Both the position numbers and the translations under genes were made by a program. From the NCBI GenBank assembly GCA_028282325.1, contig JANQID010000055.1, positions 1-64,000 of the forward strand: a stretch of 64,000 nucleotides of DNA. Direction: 5' to 3'. Each line of letters begins with the position of its first letter. Positions within the stretch are counted from its first letter, which is position 1. Below are positions 8,594 through 16,847 of the stretch, in pieces. Below the pieces are notes generated by a model, which ran no database searches, had not been told where the DNA came from, and worked only from the letters and a program-made list of their open reading frames with translations. Source of the DNA: Chloroflexaceae bacterium (lineage in GTDB: Bacteria; Chloroflexota; Chloroflexia; Chloroflexales; Chloroflexaceae).

Positions 8594-9214
8594 ATGACTA
8601 TTGATGTGCGCCAACCAAATCTGCGCTTGAGTTGGGAAGAGGGTGATGATGTTGTGCTGAGCCTGGTACCGCTTCAGGGGCACTGGACTGAAGAGCAGTA
8701 TCTGTTGCTGACCGATCAGACGAATCGTCTGCTGGAGTATGCAGACGGAACGATTGAGGTCTTGCCAATGCCAACCCGTGACCATCAGGCCATCTCGCGT
8801 TTCCTGCTCTTTGCGCTGTTCGCCGTGGTGAATCAGATGGGAGGGACCGTCTTCTACGCCCCGTTGCGGGTACAGGTGCGACCCGGTAAGTTTCGAGAGC
8901 CGGATCTGCTGGTGTTGCGTGATGCTCAGGATCCGCGGAATCAGAATCGCTACTGGTTGGGGGCCGACCTGGTGGTAGAGATTGTGAGCGCAGACAATCC
9001 GGAACGCGATACGCAGGTGAAGGTAGTCGACTACGCCGAGGCCGGCATCCCCAAATACTGGATCGTCAATCCCTTGAACGACACCATCACCGTGCTCATA
9101 CTCTCCGACCGGGCCTATGTCCAGCACGGCGTATTTCACCGTGGCGAGCGGACTTCCTCGAAGCTCCTGGAAGGCTTCAGCGTAAGTGTGGACGAAGTGT
9201 TCGATGTTGCCTGA
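8594..9214 (+). CDS. Uma2-family (DUF820) PD-(D/E)XK nuclease-like protein
   Basis: 206 residues. Uma2 proteins adopt a restriction-endonuclease-like fold and are abundant in Chloroflexota and cyanobacteria; their cellular role is largely unknown. Visible family features in order are a Y-ADGTIEVLPMP segment, the acidic pair EPDLLVL, the LVVEIVS strand with its catalytic Glu, a D-K-Y spacing (DYAEAGIPKYWIVNP) and a C-terminal strand region. All the active-site acids expected for the fold appear present. The start at 8594 follows GGGAGG by ten bases. An ATG at 8537 after AAAGAGG would add 19 residues and cannot be excluded. No antitoxin-like partner is adjacent. Confidence 0.85.
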   Translation: MTIDVRQPNLRLSWEEGDDVVLSLVPLQGHWTEEQYLLLTDQTNRLLEYADGTIEVLPMPTRDHQAISRFLLFALFAVVNQMGGTVFYAPLRVQVRPGKFREPDLLVLRDAQDPRNQNRYWLGADLVVEIVSADNPERDTQVKVVDYAEAGIPKYWIVNPLNDTITVLILSDRAYVQHGVFHRGERTSSKLLEGFSVSVDEVFDVA

Positions 9215-9294
9215 GAGTTGCGCCGGCGGCTTGATCGGGTGATCTGAGCTACAAGGTCATCCAACTCTTCAAGTCTTTCTCGGAATTGCAGTTG

Positions 9295-9379
9295 CTGCAC
9301 GGCATATACGTGACGGCGCCGGTCAACACTTGCACCCAGGGTGTGAAACGGGTCGATGTGGACGAACTGTACAATGTCG
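9295..9379 (+). pseudogene. Remnant of a third phosphofructokinase gene (3' fragment)
   Basis: Translating this stretch gives [20 protein letters not shown], matching the C-terminal region of the PFK encoded at about 8036-8123 almost residue for residue. Nearly all base differences are at third codon positions, so the fragment probably comes from a once-functional, diverged paralogue and not from a recent local duplication. Homology stops exactly where the dispersed repeat begins at 9381. Nothing upstream of 9295 resembles a PFK. Confidence 0.75.
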
Positions 9380-9380
9380 C

Positions 9381-9510
9381 TACCAAACGATGCTACCCAT
9401 GCCGCATGGCACCCTGAACGGAGTCGCTGGCAGCGTGAAGGGTCTCGGCGTTGGGGGAATCTGAGATTCTTCGCTGCGCTCAGAATGACACCCTGCGGTA
9501 TCTCCTATGA
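9381..9510 (+). repeat. Dispersed repeat with TACCAAAC end, copy A
   Basis: Begins TACCAAACGATG and contains the conserved core with GGAATCTGAGATTCTTCG followed by a GCGCTCAGAATGAC segment. Full copies end CATATNGTTTGGTA; here the right end decays after GGTATCTCC. It abuts the truncated end of a PFK remnant. The translated strand gives the common spurious peptide RFFAALRMT. Confidence 0.75.
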
Positions 9511-9661
9511 TGCGCTTGCCCACGGGGCTACCGCGATCGCTACGATGAAGGCGACGAGCTTCAGTCGGAACGCCGCTGCCGCAGCAGCTGTCTGCGGGCT
9601 GGAACTGCACGTCGTGCTGCCTGATTCGGCGGCATGCTACAAGATACAAGTACATTTACAG

Positions 9662-10078
9662 CTACGTCCGCGCCAGTGTGATCACCGCTGGGACGCGGTT
9701 GAACATCCAGAAGCCGAATGGCAGCCCGATAATGACCCCGCACAGCGCCCAGGCCACGATGATCCACAGCGCGCTGAACCACCAGCCAATCGCCAAGAAG
9801 TAGAGCGCGCGCAGCAAGAAGGGCGACTGGGGCAGATCGCGGCTGTAGACGCGCCCCTGGGTCGTGATCACCAGGTCGTCGCGCTGCGGCTGGAGCGTGG
9901 TGACTTGCGGCAGCCGGTTGAGCATCCACAAGCCGAGCGGCAGGCCGATGATCGTCACGCACAGCAGCCAGGCGATTCCGGCCCAGATGCCGCTGAACCA
10001 GAGACCAAAGAAGATAAAATAGATCGCCCGGATCAACAGGCCGAGTCCGCGTTGGCGTATCATAACGGTTGTCATCAT
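9662..10078 (-). CDS. YccF-domain inner membrane protein
   Basis: About 138 residues with two tandem YccF (DUF307) repeats. Each has a hydrophobic stretch of the form FGLWFSGIWAGIAWLLC or IGWWFSALWIIVAWALC, followed by the hallmark IIGLP-G-WM-NR-P segment. The topology is four membrane helices with a polar segment between the repeats. YccF proteins are membrane proteins of unknown function, often near transporters. I chose the ATG at 10078 (a second ATG follows at once) because GAGG lies just upstream; a longer frame to 10159 adds a non-family N-terminus. It stands alone on this strand. Confidence 0.8.
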   Translation of the reverse strand: MMTTVMIRQRGLGLLIRAIYFIFFGLWFSGIWAGIAWLLCVTIIGLPLGLWMLNRLPQVTTLQPQRDDLVITTQGRVYSRDLPQSPFLLRALYFLAIGWWFSALWIIVAWALCGVIIGLPFGFWMFNRVPAVITLART

Positions 10079-10416
10079 TTTCCTCGCAGTTTGTCTGAGT
10101 TCGTCCGATGGTCTGTCGGCGCTAAAACGCGCGTCAGGCAGCGCGCTCGCGCAACTCATTCACCCGGCGGTATGACGTTGCGGGGTAACGGGATGTTGCA
10201 ATCGGCGCGTGTGTGCGGGGTGCGAGGAAACGCTGAATGGCCGATACCAAACGATGCTACCCATGCCGTATGGCACCCTGAACGGAGCCGCCGGCAGCGT
10301 GAAGGGTCTCGGCGTTGTGGGAATCTGAGATTCTTCGCTGCGCTCAGAATGACACCATGCGGTGTCTTCCATATGGTTTGGTAGACGCCTGGGAGTGTGG
10401 GACGCGCGATCCCGCA
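10079..10416. other. Intergenic region holding dispersed repeat copy B
   Basis: No gene. The repeat at 10244-10383 fills much of it. The remainder upstream of 10244 would carry the promoter of the YccF gene. Confidence 0.5.
10244..10383 (+). repeat. Dispersed repeat with TACCAAAC ends, copy B
   Basis: An almost complete element: left end ATACCAAACGATG, conserved core, right end CATATGGTTTGGTA. The two ends are imperfect inverted repeats. It lies 33 bases from the stop of the lipoate ligase-like gene. Confidence 0.85.
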
Positions 10417-11250
10417 TTATGCTTGCGGGGCGAAGCGTTCGAGCAGCGTCTGTATCGCCTGCTGCTCTGTGGCATTCCATGTGGAAGGCGCCAGGGCGAC
10501 ACCCTGGATCGCGCGTAACGCGGCGGCGAAGGCGTCCTCGATCGCGTCGAACGACGGCGGCGTGATCAACACGTCGGACAGGCCGGCAATGCGTTCGGCG
10601 AGGGCGTCCTCGATCGCTGCGCGTTCGGCGGCGTCAGTTGTCAGCAGGCGCGCCAGCAGTTCCGGCGACCAGTGTGTATATATGCCAACTTGGAGCAACA
10701 CGCCCATCCGTCGCCGCACCTGGGCAAAGCCGACGATTTTGCGTCCGCCGACCAGCACTTCGTAGGGCGAGCGTCCGCCAAAGCAAGCGCGTTTCGCCAG
10801 CGAATCGAGCGCCTGGGCGTCGGTACGCGCCTCGGCTACGTCGATCAAGCGGGCATTGACGCCCAACAACCGCAGCGCTTCAATCCAAACCCCGCCGAGC
10901 CAGCGATAGGACTCGGTGACATCGGCGATCCATAGGCGATGGGCGGCCGGCAGCGCGATGTCTTGCATCAGCAACCCCGGCTCGAAGAGTACGGCTGTAC
11001 CGCCGCTGGCCCGCTTATGGATGGTCACTCCCGCCGCCGCACATTCCGCGTGGTTGATCGCGTCGGGTTTCTGCCCGGCGCCGAGGATCAGGGCGGGTTG
11101 GCGGGCGGCATACCAGCGCAGGGCCGGTTGCGCTGTTGGTGTCAAGCTGTCGAGCAAGGCGTTAGCGGCGGCCAATTGCCAGGCGGCGGAAGCTGCATCG
11201 CTGTACGGCAGTAGTCGCCAGTTTTCGCTCAATGCCGGATGATCGCTCAT
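10417..11250 (-). CDS. Lipoate-protein ligase / octanoyltransferase family protein
   Basis: A 277-residue member of the biotin/lipoate ligase fold (BPL_LplA_LipB). It attaches lipoate or octanoate to a lysine of the E2 or H-protein domains of oxo-acid dehydrogenases or the glycine cleavage system. Visible features are the substrate loop KRASGGTAVLFEPG, the sequence ACFGGRSPYEVLVGGRKIVG with the family lysine, and AQVRRRMGVLLQVGIY. The CF segment preceding the lysine resembles LipM-type octanoyltransferases, whose nucleophile is a cysteine, so LipM-like activity is as likely as LplA. It starts five bases after the upstream glycosyltransferase gene and is likely co-transcribed with it, though the functions look unrelated. 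Confidence 0.75.
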   Translation of the reverse strand: MSDHPALSENWRLLPYSDAASAAWQLAAANALLDSLTPTAQPALRWYAARQPALILGAGQKPDAINHAECAAAGVTIHKRASGGTAVLFEPGLLMQDIALPAAHRLWIADVTESYRWLGGVWIEALRLLGVNARLIDVAEARTDAQALDSLAKRACFGGRSPYEVLVGGRKIVGFAQVRRRMGVLLQVGIYTHWSPELLARLLTTDAAERAAIEDALAERIAGLSDVLITPPSFDAIEDAFAAALRAIQGVALAPSTWNATEQQAIQTLLERFAPQA

Positions 11251-11255
11251 CGCCG

Positions 11256-13322
11256 CTACTCCACAATCGTGATCTTTCCCATTGGTACAGCCCCCAGGTT
11301 CGCCGGTTCGCCGTCGATCAGCGCGGGCGGGTGCGTGCCGCTGGTCGGGTTGAACATGCCGATGGTCAGCGTGTACTCACCCGGCGGCAGATCGGGCGAC
11401 AGCGGCACATCGTTGACATCAACCACAAGGCTGCCGGGTTGCCACGCGGTTGTAGGGTAACGGCCCTGCCAGGGCGGCGCGTCGCGTTGGGCCACGATAG
11501 CGTCGTTCGCATCCTGAATGTGAATGAAGATAAAGTAGTCGTCGTCGAACGGCTGCTGAATCTGCCAGAACGTGCGCAACCCCAGCACGCTCCCGGCGCG
11601 AAACGTGCGCGTCTGCTGCCTAATGCCGAGTCCGCGCTGCAACGCATCGGCTTCCTCCAGTTCCCCAATGGTCAGGCCAAGAAATGTTGCGCTGCCCAAT
11701 TGGATCGTGTTGGCGGGGCGTTCCGGGACATCCTCCGCCGATAGCCCGGTCGCGTAGACAACCAGCCGCGGTCCGAGCATCGCCAGCGGATCGACGCCGC
11801 CAAACTCGGCCACGGGCGGCTCTTCGGCAAAATCGGTATACGCCGCGGGGATCGCCCACTGACGCCAGATGTTCGACGAGGCGATCACATAGGCATAGCC
11901 TTGCCGGCGGTACCACGCCCGATCAAATTCGGGCGCATAATGCACCTCGGTCCAACGACTCTCGCCGGCATCCTGGATCGGATCGACCTCGGCGGCGATG
12001 CGCATGCCTGGCGGCACGTTCGCGGCGATCCAGTCGAGCATCTGCACGCGCGTATCGCCCTGCGCCAACCGCCACGCGTGCTGCGCGGACGCGACGCTGC
12101 CCGAAAGCATAATCGTGACCAGCACGCCGGTCGCGATCACCGCCCGATAGTGCGGCACCTTGCGTCCCAGCCAGTCGATGGCTGCTGCGCCGGAAACACC
12201 GACCGGCAGCGCGCAAAGCACGATCAGCGGCAGCATATTTTGCATAAAGTGGGAAGGCCGCGAGAGGTGCAGCAAGAGAGACGGGATCGCAAAACTCAGC
12301 CAAACCGCCGCGATCTGCGGCCGGCGGCGCAGCCAGAGCGCCAGACCGCCAATCGTCGCGACGATGCCGGTCGGCAGCAGGCCTTGCTCCCAGAAAAACT
12401 CGGCGTAGCCGCCGATATTCCATGCGCCTTGATAGTGGCCGCTGCCGCCGTCGTAGGCGCCCCATTGACCGGAGATGCCCTGGCTGAATTCCGACCAGCT
12501 TAGCAGCGCATAGGGCGTGCCGACCAGGAACCCGGCGATGGAAGCCAGCCCGGCGAAGACGAGCAACGGCAGCCGGATGAACATGCGGCGTTTCCAGTAG
12601 ATCGCGTGAGCGGCAATAACCGCCAGGGCGACGATGCCGGCGTTATACTTCGTCGATGCGGCGAAGCCGGAAAACGCGCCCGCAACCAGATATGCTTGCC
12701 AGCGCCCCGTACGCACAATACTAAACGCCGCGGCGACGGTCATCAAGACCAGGAAGGCGCTGGTGACATCGGTGGTGATGTATTGCGAAAAGCGTATGTG
12801 AAACGGCAGCGTCGCCGCAAACAGCGCGGCGACAATCCCCGCGCCGCTGCTCCAGATGCGCGCCCCGGCTCGATAGATGAAAGCTACGGTCAGTCCGCCG
12901 ATGACGCTGGTGAAAATGCGGCTCCAGTAGAAAAACCCCGGTATCGTCGTCACCACATGCGTGGTGATATGCATCTGGTTAATGTCGGAGTAGATGCCGG
13001 TTGCGAGACCCCAATGATAGTGCGTCGACAACACGCTCAGCAGCAGATAGATGTACAGCGAGGGCTTCTGAAAGAAATGCTGGTTCGGATCGCCGGTTCG
13101 CAGCATCTCCACGACATAGTTGATCGGATTGGGCTCATCAGGGTGGTCGATGAACGGCAAACTTTGCTCGATGGCGAACAGCCGGAGGGCCAGCGCGCCC
13201 AGGGTGATGATCCCGGCGATGATCCAGGTTCGGCGTCGAGTCGCGGTCTGGGCTTCATCCGGCGCTGCGGCGTCGCGGCTGAGCGTCGCGGACTGAGAGA
13301 GGGACATACGTTCTGTGGGCAT
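11256..13322 (-). CDS. GT39-like membrane glycosyltransferase
   Basis: A 688-residue polytopic membrane protein of the GT-C fold, related to protein O-mannosyltransferases and ArnT, using lipid-linked sugar donors on the outer face of the membrane. Residues about 30-50 form the first helix. The following extracytoplasmic loop contains FIDHPDEPNPINYV, with the acidic DE pair typical of the catalytic loop of GT39 enzymes, and further on FQKPSLYIYLLL. About ten more hydrophobic segments extend to residue about 420. The C-terminal 230 residues are a soluble extracytoplasmic beta-rich domain. Acceptor unknown. It heads a two-gene unit with the lipoate ligase-like gene. Confidence 0.8.
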   Translation of the reverse strand: MPTERMSLSQSATLSRDAAAPDEAQTATRRRTWIIAGIITLGALALRLFAIEQSLPFIDHPDEPNPINYVVEMLRTGDPNQHFFQKPSLYIYLLLSVLSTHYHWGLATGIYSDINQMHITTHVVTTIPGFFYWSRIFTSVIGGLTVAFIYRAGARIWSSGAGIVAALFAATLPFHIRFSQYITTDVTSAFLVLMTVAAAFSIVRTGRWQAYLVAGAFSGFAASTKYNAGIVALAVIAAHAIYWKRRMFIRLPLLVFAGLASIAGFLVGTPYALLSWSEFSQGISGQWGAYDGGSGHYQGAWNIGGYAEFFWEQGLLPTGIVATIGGLALWLRRRPQIAAVWLSFAIPSLLLHLSRPSHFMQNMLPLIVLCALPVGVSGAAAIDWLGRKVPHYRAVIATGVLVTIMLSGSVASAQHAWRLAQGDTRVQMLDWIAANVPPGMRIAAEVDPIQDAGESRWTEVHYAPEFDRAWYRRQGYAYVIASSNIWRQWAIPAAYTDFAEEPPVAEFGGVDPLAMLGPRLVVYATGLSAEDVPERPANTIQLGSATFLGLTIGELEEADALQRGLGIRQQTRTFRAGSVLGLRTFWQIQQPFDDDYFIFIHIQDANDAIVAQRDAPPWQGRYPTTAWQPGSLVVDVNDVPLSPDLPPGEYTLTIGMFNPTSGTHPPALIDGEPANLGAVPMGKITIVE

Positions 13323-13420
13323 ATGGTACAGCTTCGGGTCGATATATCGCCGCTATAGTAGCACACCTGACCGGCGTCAATGCAAAAGGTGAAAGGTGAA
13401 CGCCGGGCGGCAATACAAAA

Positions 13421-13454
13421 CCACAAGCCGTCGATGGCGCTCGACGGCTTGTGG
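13421..13454 (-). terminator. Probable terminator of the phasin-like gene
   Basis: Perfect 14-base arms (CCACAAGCCGTCGA and its complement) enclose a six-base loop. On the minus strand the hairpin is followed by GTTTTGT. It lies 34 bases beyond the stop of the gene at 13488-13754. Confidence 0.7.
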
Positions 13455-13487
13455 CGGGGGGGAGGAGTGTATCCGAGAGATTTCGGC

Positions 13488-13754
13488 TTATTTGACAGGC
13501 ATTACCGCCTGGCTGTAGCCCTGAAACGTCTTCATCGCACTCAGCGCAATCTGCTGCTGCATATTGAGCGCATCGAAGAACAGTTTTTCGCCAGTCGCAA
13601 AGAGTTTGAGCCCGAAAGCGAAGTTGGTTTTGGCCAGGTCAAGCGCCAGACCGTTCGCTACTTCGGCGACCTCAATCGTGGATTTGTTAACGTTGGCCAT
13701 AACTTCCTGATACGGCTGGCTCAGGGTCTCAATCTGCTTCATGTAGTCGTTCAT
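13488..13754 (-). CDS. Phasin-like small helical protein
   Basis: 88 residues, nearly all amphipathic helix, without signal peptide: VNKSTIEVAEVANGLALDLAKTNF-type heptads, then a repeat of FA-hydrophobic pairs and an MQQQIALSAMK segment. The size and pattern fit small phasins, which coat polyhydroxyalkanoate granules, and Chloroflexia are known to store such polymers. No PHA synthase is in the window, so the role is inferred from pattern alone. GGAGAG lies six bases before the ATG. It is flanked by its own terminator and appears monocistronic. Confidence 0.55.
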   Translation of the reverse strand: MNDYMKQIETLSQPYQEVMANVNKSTIEVAEVANGLALDLAKTNFAFGLKLFATGEKLFFDALNMQQQIALSAMKTFQGYSQAVMPVK

Positions 13755-13866
13755 TCAAGTCTCTCCTCATAAGCAAAGCATATACAAACAGATATTGGAT
13801 GTATTGCAAGAATGTTATCTGGGAATAGTTTAGCCAGCCAAGTTACGAAGGAGTTCAACCGAATAT

Positions 13867-16476
13867 CTATTCTTCGCGCAGAGCCAGCGCCGGGCTTGTG
13901 CGGCTCATCTTGAATGCCGGGTAGATGCCTGCCAGCAACGCGGCGATAATCGCGACCAGCAGCGCCTGGATAAACAGCATGGGGTCGAGCGAGAGATCCA
14001 GCGTCCAGCCGAACGAGCGCCGATTGATCACGTAGATCAGCACGAGGGCGAGGATGAAGCCGACCGGAATGGCGATAATCCCAGCCGTCAGTCCCATCAG
14101 GCCGGTTTGCGAGAGCACGACGCCCCACAGTTGGCGCGGCGTCAGGCCGTTGGCGCGGAGCATGCCCAGCTCGCGCGTCCGTTCGAGTTGCATCGCCATC
14201 AGCGCGCTGAGAATGCCGATGAACGAGACGATGGTCGCCAGCATTTGCAATACTGCCGTGATCGCGAATGTGCGATCGAACACTTCCAGCGTGTTCGCCC
14301 GGAGCGCCTGGTTTGAGTTGATGGTCAACTCGGCGCGACCGGCAACGCGCGCGCGTAGCTCTTGAATGACGGCATCGACATCGACATCGGGCGCGACAGA
14401 GAGCGCGAGCGATGAAATCGCGGGGTCGTCCCACCATTGGCGATATACGTCGTAGTCGATGCGCAGCACGCCCCGATCAGAAGTGTAGTTGTAGTAGACC
14501 CCGGCAATCGGGAAGTCGTGCAGTCCTTTGTCCGTGCGCAGTTGCAACGTGTCGCCCACTCCCAGGCCGGTGCGATAGGCCATCGGCTCGGAAATGAACA
14601 GCGCGCCTTGCTGGAACGCGTTCCACGCGGCTTCGTCACCGCCTTGTCGGAAGCGCAGCGCCTGCTTGCCCTGCTCGATGTCCCCCTTGATCGCCAGCAT
14701 CGTGATCAGACCGGCCGGCGTGTCAACCAGGATGTTGCGGAAGAGCGTCGGTCTGATGACGCCATCGGTGTTCGCCAGTTCATCGACCAGCGCCCGGTCG
14801 ATCGTTGTATCGACGCGCGTTGCGGTGCTGCTTGGCGGCGAAATGTAGATGTCGGCGACCAGGCTCTGGTTGAGCCAGTTGATCACGGTCTGGCGAAAGC
14901 TGCCGACCATAATGCCGACGCCGATAGTCACGCTGACCGCGACCATCAGTGCAGCGATAGCAACCGACGTGCGGCTGAGTGCGGCGGTCACGTCACGGGC
15001 GGCCATTCGTCCGAGCAGGCCGAGCAGGCGGCCCAGCAACGGGCGAGCGAGCGCCATCAGCGCCACGGTAACAGCAGGAGTGAGCAAAGCGCAGCCGACC
15101 ACGATGGCGAGGAGGGCGATAAATGCCAGGAAGAGCGAGCCGCCGTCGTTTGTGTCGGGCAGAGCCAGCAATCCGCCGCCGCCGCCGACCAGCGCAGCGC
15201 CGATGAGGGTCGCGCGGGGCACAGTGCGGCGAATGCGATCCTCGATGCTGCTGCGGTTCAGCGTTGTGCGCGGCGGGGTTAGCGTGGCTTCCAGCGCCGG
15301 AACGCTGGCGGCGATCAGCGTTGCGCCGATGCCGAGCAGCATGCCCTTGAGCAACACCAGCGGGTCAATCATCAGCCCGCGCACGGTGACAACGAAGTAG
15401 AGATCGTTGATCGTCTGCGTTACCAGACCCACCAGCCCGTGCCCAAGGACAACGCCCATCCCCAGCCCGATGATCGATCCGATCAGGCTGATCACGATGG
15501 CTTCGGAAAGAACCAGCCCGAAAATCTGGCGGCGGGTGACGCCGATGCAGCGCAGCGTTCCAATCAACGACCGTCGCTGGACGATGCTGAACGTCATCGT
15601 GTTGTAGATCAGAAACATGCCGACGATCAACGCCAGCAAACTGAGTGCCGTGAGATTTAATTCAAAGGCGCTCGTCATTTGCTCGAAGGCGTTGGCACGT
15701 GTTTCGGGGCGAACCAGCTCGGCGCCGGGCGGCAGGATGGACTCGACTGCGGCAAGTCGTGCGTCGATTTGGTTCGGGTCGCCCACGCTCTCGGCGTCGA
15801 TAATCAGATCGATCCGGCTGAGGCGGCCCAGGCTGTCGAGCAACTCCTGAGCCGTGGCGATGTCGGCGATCAACAGGCTCTCCAGGGCGCGCGCGCTCAG
15901 ATTGTCGTCGGGCCGGATGACGCTGACAATGCGGACGGTGTGTTGCTGCGTGCCAACTTGTAACACAAGCGGATCGCCCGGTTGCAAACCGTAGCGTTGC
16001 GCGGTCTGGGCAGACAACACCACCGCGCCCGGCTCGGTCAAGAATGCACTCAAGTCCGCGTTCGCTCCGGTCGATGCCGACAGGTAGGAGCGAAACGGGG
16101 CTTCGGCAAAGGGATCAACGCCCAGCACCTGCATCGTGAGACCGTCGAGACTGATTGCATTGACATAACCTTCAACAATCGGCTCCGAGGGGCGTATGCC
16201 CAGATCGACGCGGATGCGCCGGTAGAGATCCTCGTCAAGGCCGTTGGGGCCGCCGATGATCTGGTGGGTGGCTTGACCGGTGATGCGTTCGGTGGAGAGG
16301 GCAAAGGCGCGGCTGGCGCTAGCGTTGGCGAGATCAATCGAGACGACCACGGCCACGCCCAATGCAACGCCCAGCACCGAGAGCGCGATTTGCCAGGGAT
16401 GGCGCAGCAGGTAGCGGAGAAACGCTCGGAAGAGCAGGCGCATACGAGCCGGCGGCGTCAAAGCATCAGCGCGCAT
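13867..16476 (-). CDS. Large FtsX/MacB-type ABC permease
   Basis: An 869-residue membrane protein with two FtsX-type permease units. Layout: helix at about 25-45, extracytoplasmic domain, three helices at about 265-385, a middle pair at about 420-470, another helix near 500 followed by a second extracytoplasmic domain, and three C-terminal helices at about 730-855. This is the fused DevC/LolC-like layout of permeases that extrude lipoproteins, peptides or antibiotics by mechanotransmission. No ATP-binding gene or adaptor is adjacent, so its ATPase must come from elsewhere, possibly the protein at 50835. Substrate unknown. The C-terminus ends in the usual cytoplasmic PAFKMSRTSPALALR-type tail. 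Confidence 0.85.
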   Translation of the reverse strand: MRADALTPPARMRLLFRAFLRYLLRHPWQIALSVLGVALGVAVVVSIDLANASASRAFALSTERITGQATHQIIGGPNGLDEDLYRRIRVDLGIRPSEPIVEGYVNAISLDGLTMQVLGVDPFAEAPFRSYLSASTGANADLSAFLTEPGAVVLSAQTAQRYGLQPGDPLVLQVGTQQHTVRIVSVIRPDDNLSARALESLLIADIATAQELLDSLGRLSRIDLIIDAESVGDPNQIDARLAAVESILPPGAELVRPETRANAFEQMTSAFELNLTALSLLALIVGMFLIYNTMTFSIVQRRSLIGTLRCIGVTRRQIFGLVLSEAIVISLIGSIIGLGMGVVLGHGLVGLVTQTINDLYFVVTVRGLMIDPLVLLKGMLLGIGATLIAASVPALEATLTPPRTTLNRSSIEDRIRRTVPRATLIGAALVGGGGGLLALPDTNDGGSLFLAFIALLAIVVGCALLTPAVTVALMALARPLLGRLLGLLGRMAARDVTAALSRTSVAIAALMVAVSVTIGVGIMVGSFRQTVINWLNQSLVADIYISPPSSTATRVDTTIDRALVDELANTDGVIRPTLFRNILVDTPAGLITMLAIKGDIEQGKQALRFRQGGDEAAWNAFQQGALFISEPMAYRTGLGVGDTLQLRTDKGLHDFPIAGVYYNYTSDRGVLRIDYDVYRQWWDDPAISSLALSVAPDVDVDAVIQELRARVAGRAELTINSNQALRANTLEVFDRTFAITAVLQMLATIVSFIGILSALMAMQLERTRELGMLRANGLTPRQLWGVVLSQTGLMGLTAGIIAIPVGFILALVLIYVINRRSFGWTLDLSLDPMLFIQALLVAIIAALLAGIYPAFKMSRTSPALALREE

Positions 16477-16847
16477 CGGTGTTCATTCGCTTCGTCATAC
16501 TTGGATGCTGTTCAGGCGGGATGCGGGATAGCGCATCCGCATAGCGCGGGTTACGACTGTCTCTCAGTAGCATACCATGACTCTACCAAACGATGATACC
16601 CATGTCGCATGTCACCCTGAACGGAGCCGCCGGCAGCGTGGATAATACCCATGCCGCATATCACCCTGAGCGAAGCGAAGGGGAAGGGTCTCGGCGTTGG
16701 GGGAATCTGAGATTCTTCGCTGCGCTCAGAATGACCCTATGCGGTGTCTCCCATATTGTTTGGTATCTAGCGTACGATCCCGGAAATCTCAGAACCTGTC
16801 TGAAAAGGGGCAGAAAGCAGACTGGCCCAGTCTTTTCGGCCAGCTTC
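16477..16847. other. Intergenic region holding dispersed repeat copy C
   Basis: No gene seen. It lies between two minus-strand genes. The repeat at 16584-16766 takes up half of it; the stretch before it should hold the promoter of the large permease gene. Confidence 0.5.
16584..16766 (+). repeat. Dispersed repeat with TACCAAAC ends, copy C (with internal duplication)
   Basis: Left end TACCAAACGATG, right end CCATATTGTTTGGTAT. The segment running from CCCATG through CACCCTGA occurs twice in a row (near 16609-16621 and 16649-16669), making this copy longer than the one at 10244. Confidence 0.85.

Larger units (their letters stand above)
9215..9661. other. Intergenic region with PFK remnant and dispersed repeat
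   Basis: Contains the phosphofructokinase fragment at 9295-9379 and, abutting it, the dispersed repeat at 9381-9510. The rest, to the stop of the YccF gene at 9662, shows nothing recognisable. A long plus-strand frame covering 9356-10384 is an artefact of the repeats and of the antisense of the YccF gene. Confidence 0.6.

Noticed and set aside
9356-10384. Long plus-strand frame of 342 codons
   Set aside because: It runs through two dispersed repeats and the antisense of the YccF gene. Its composition is that of a frame shadow, and it has no plausible start signal or family resemblance.
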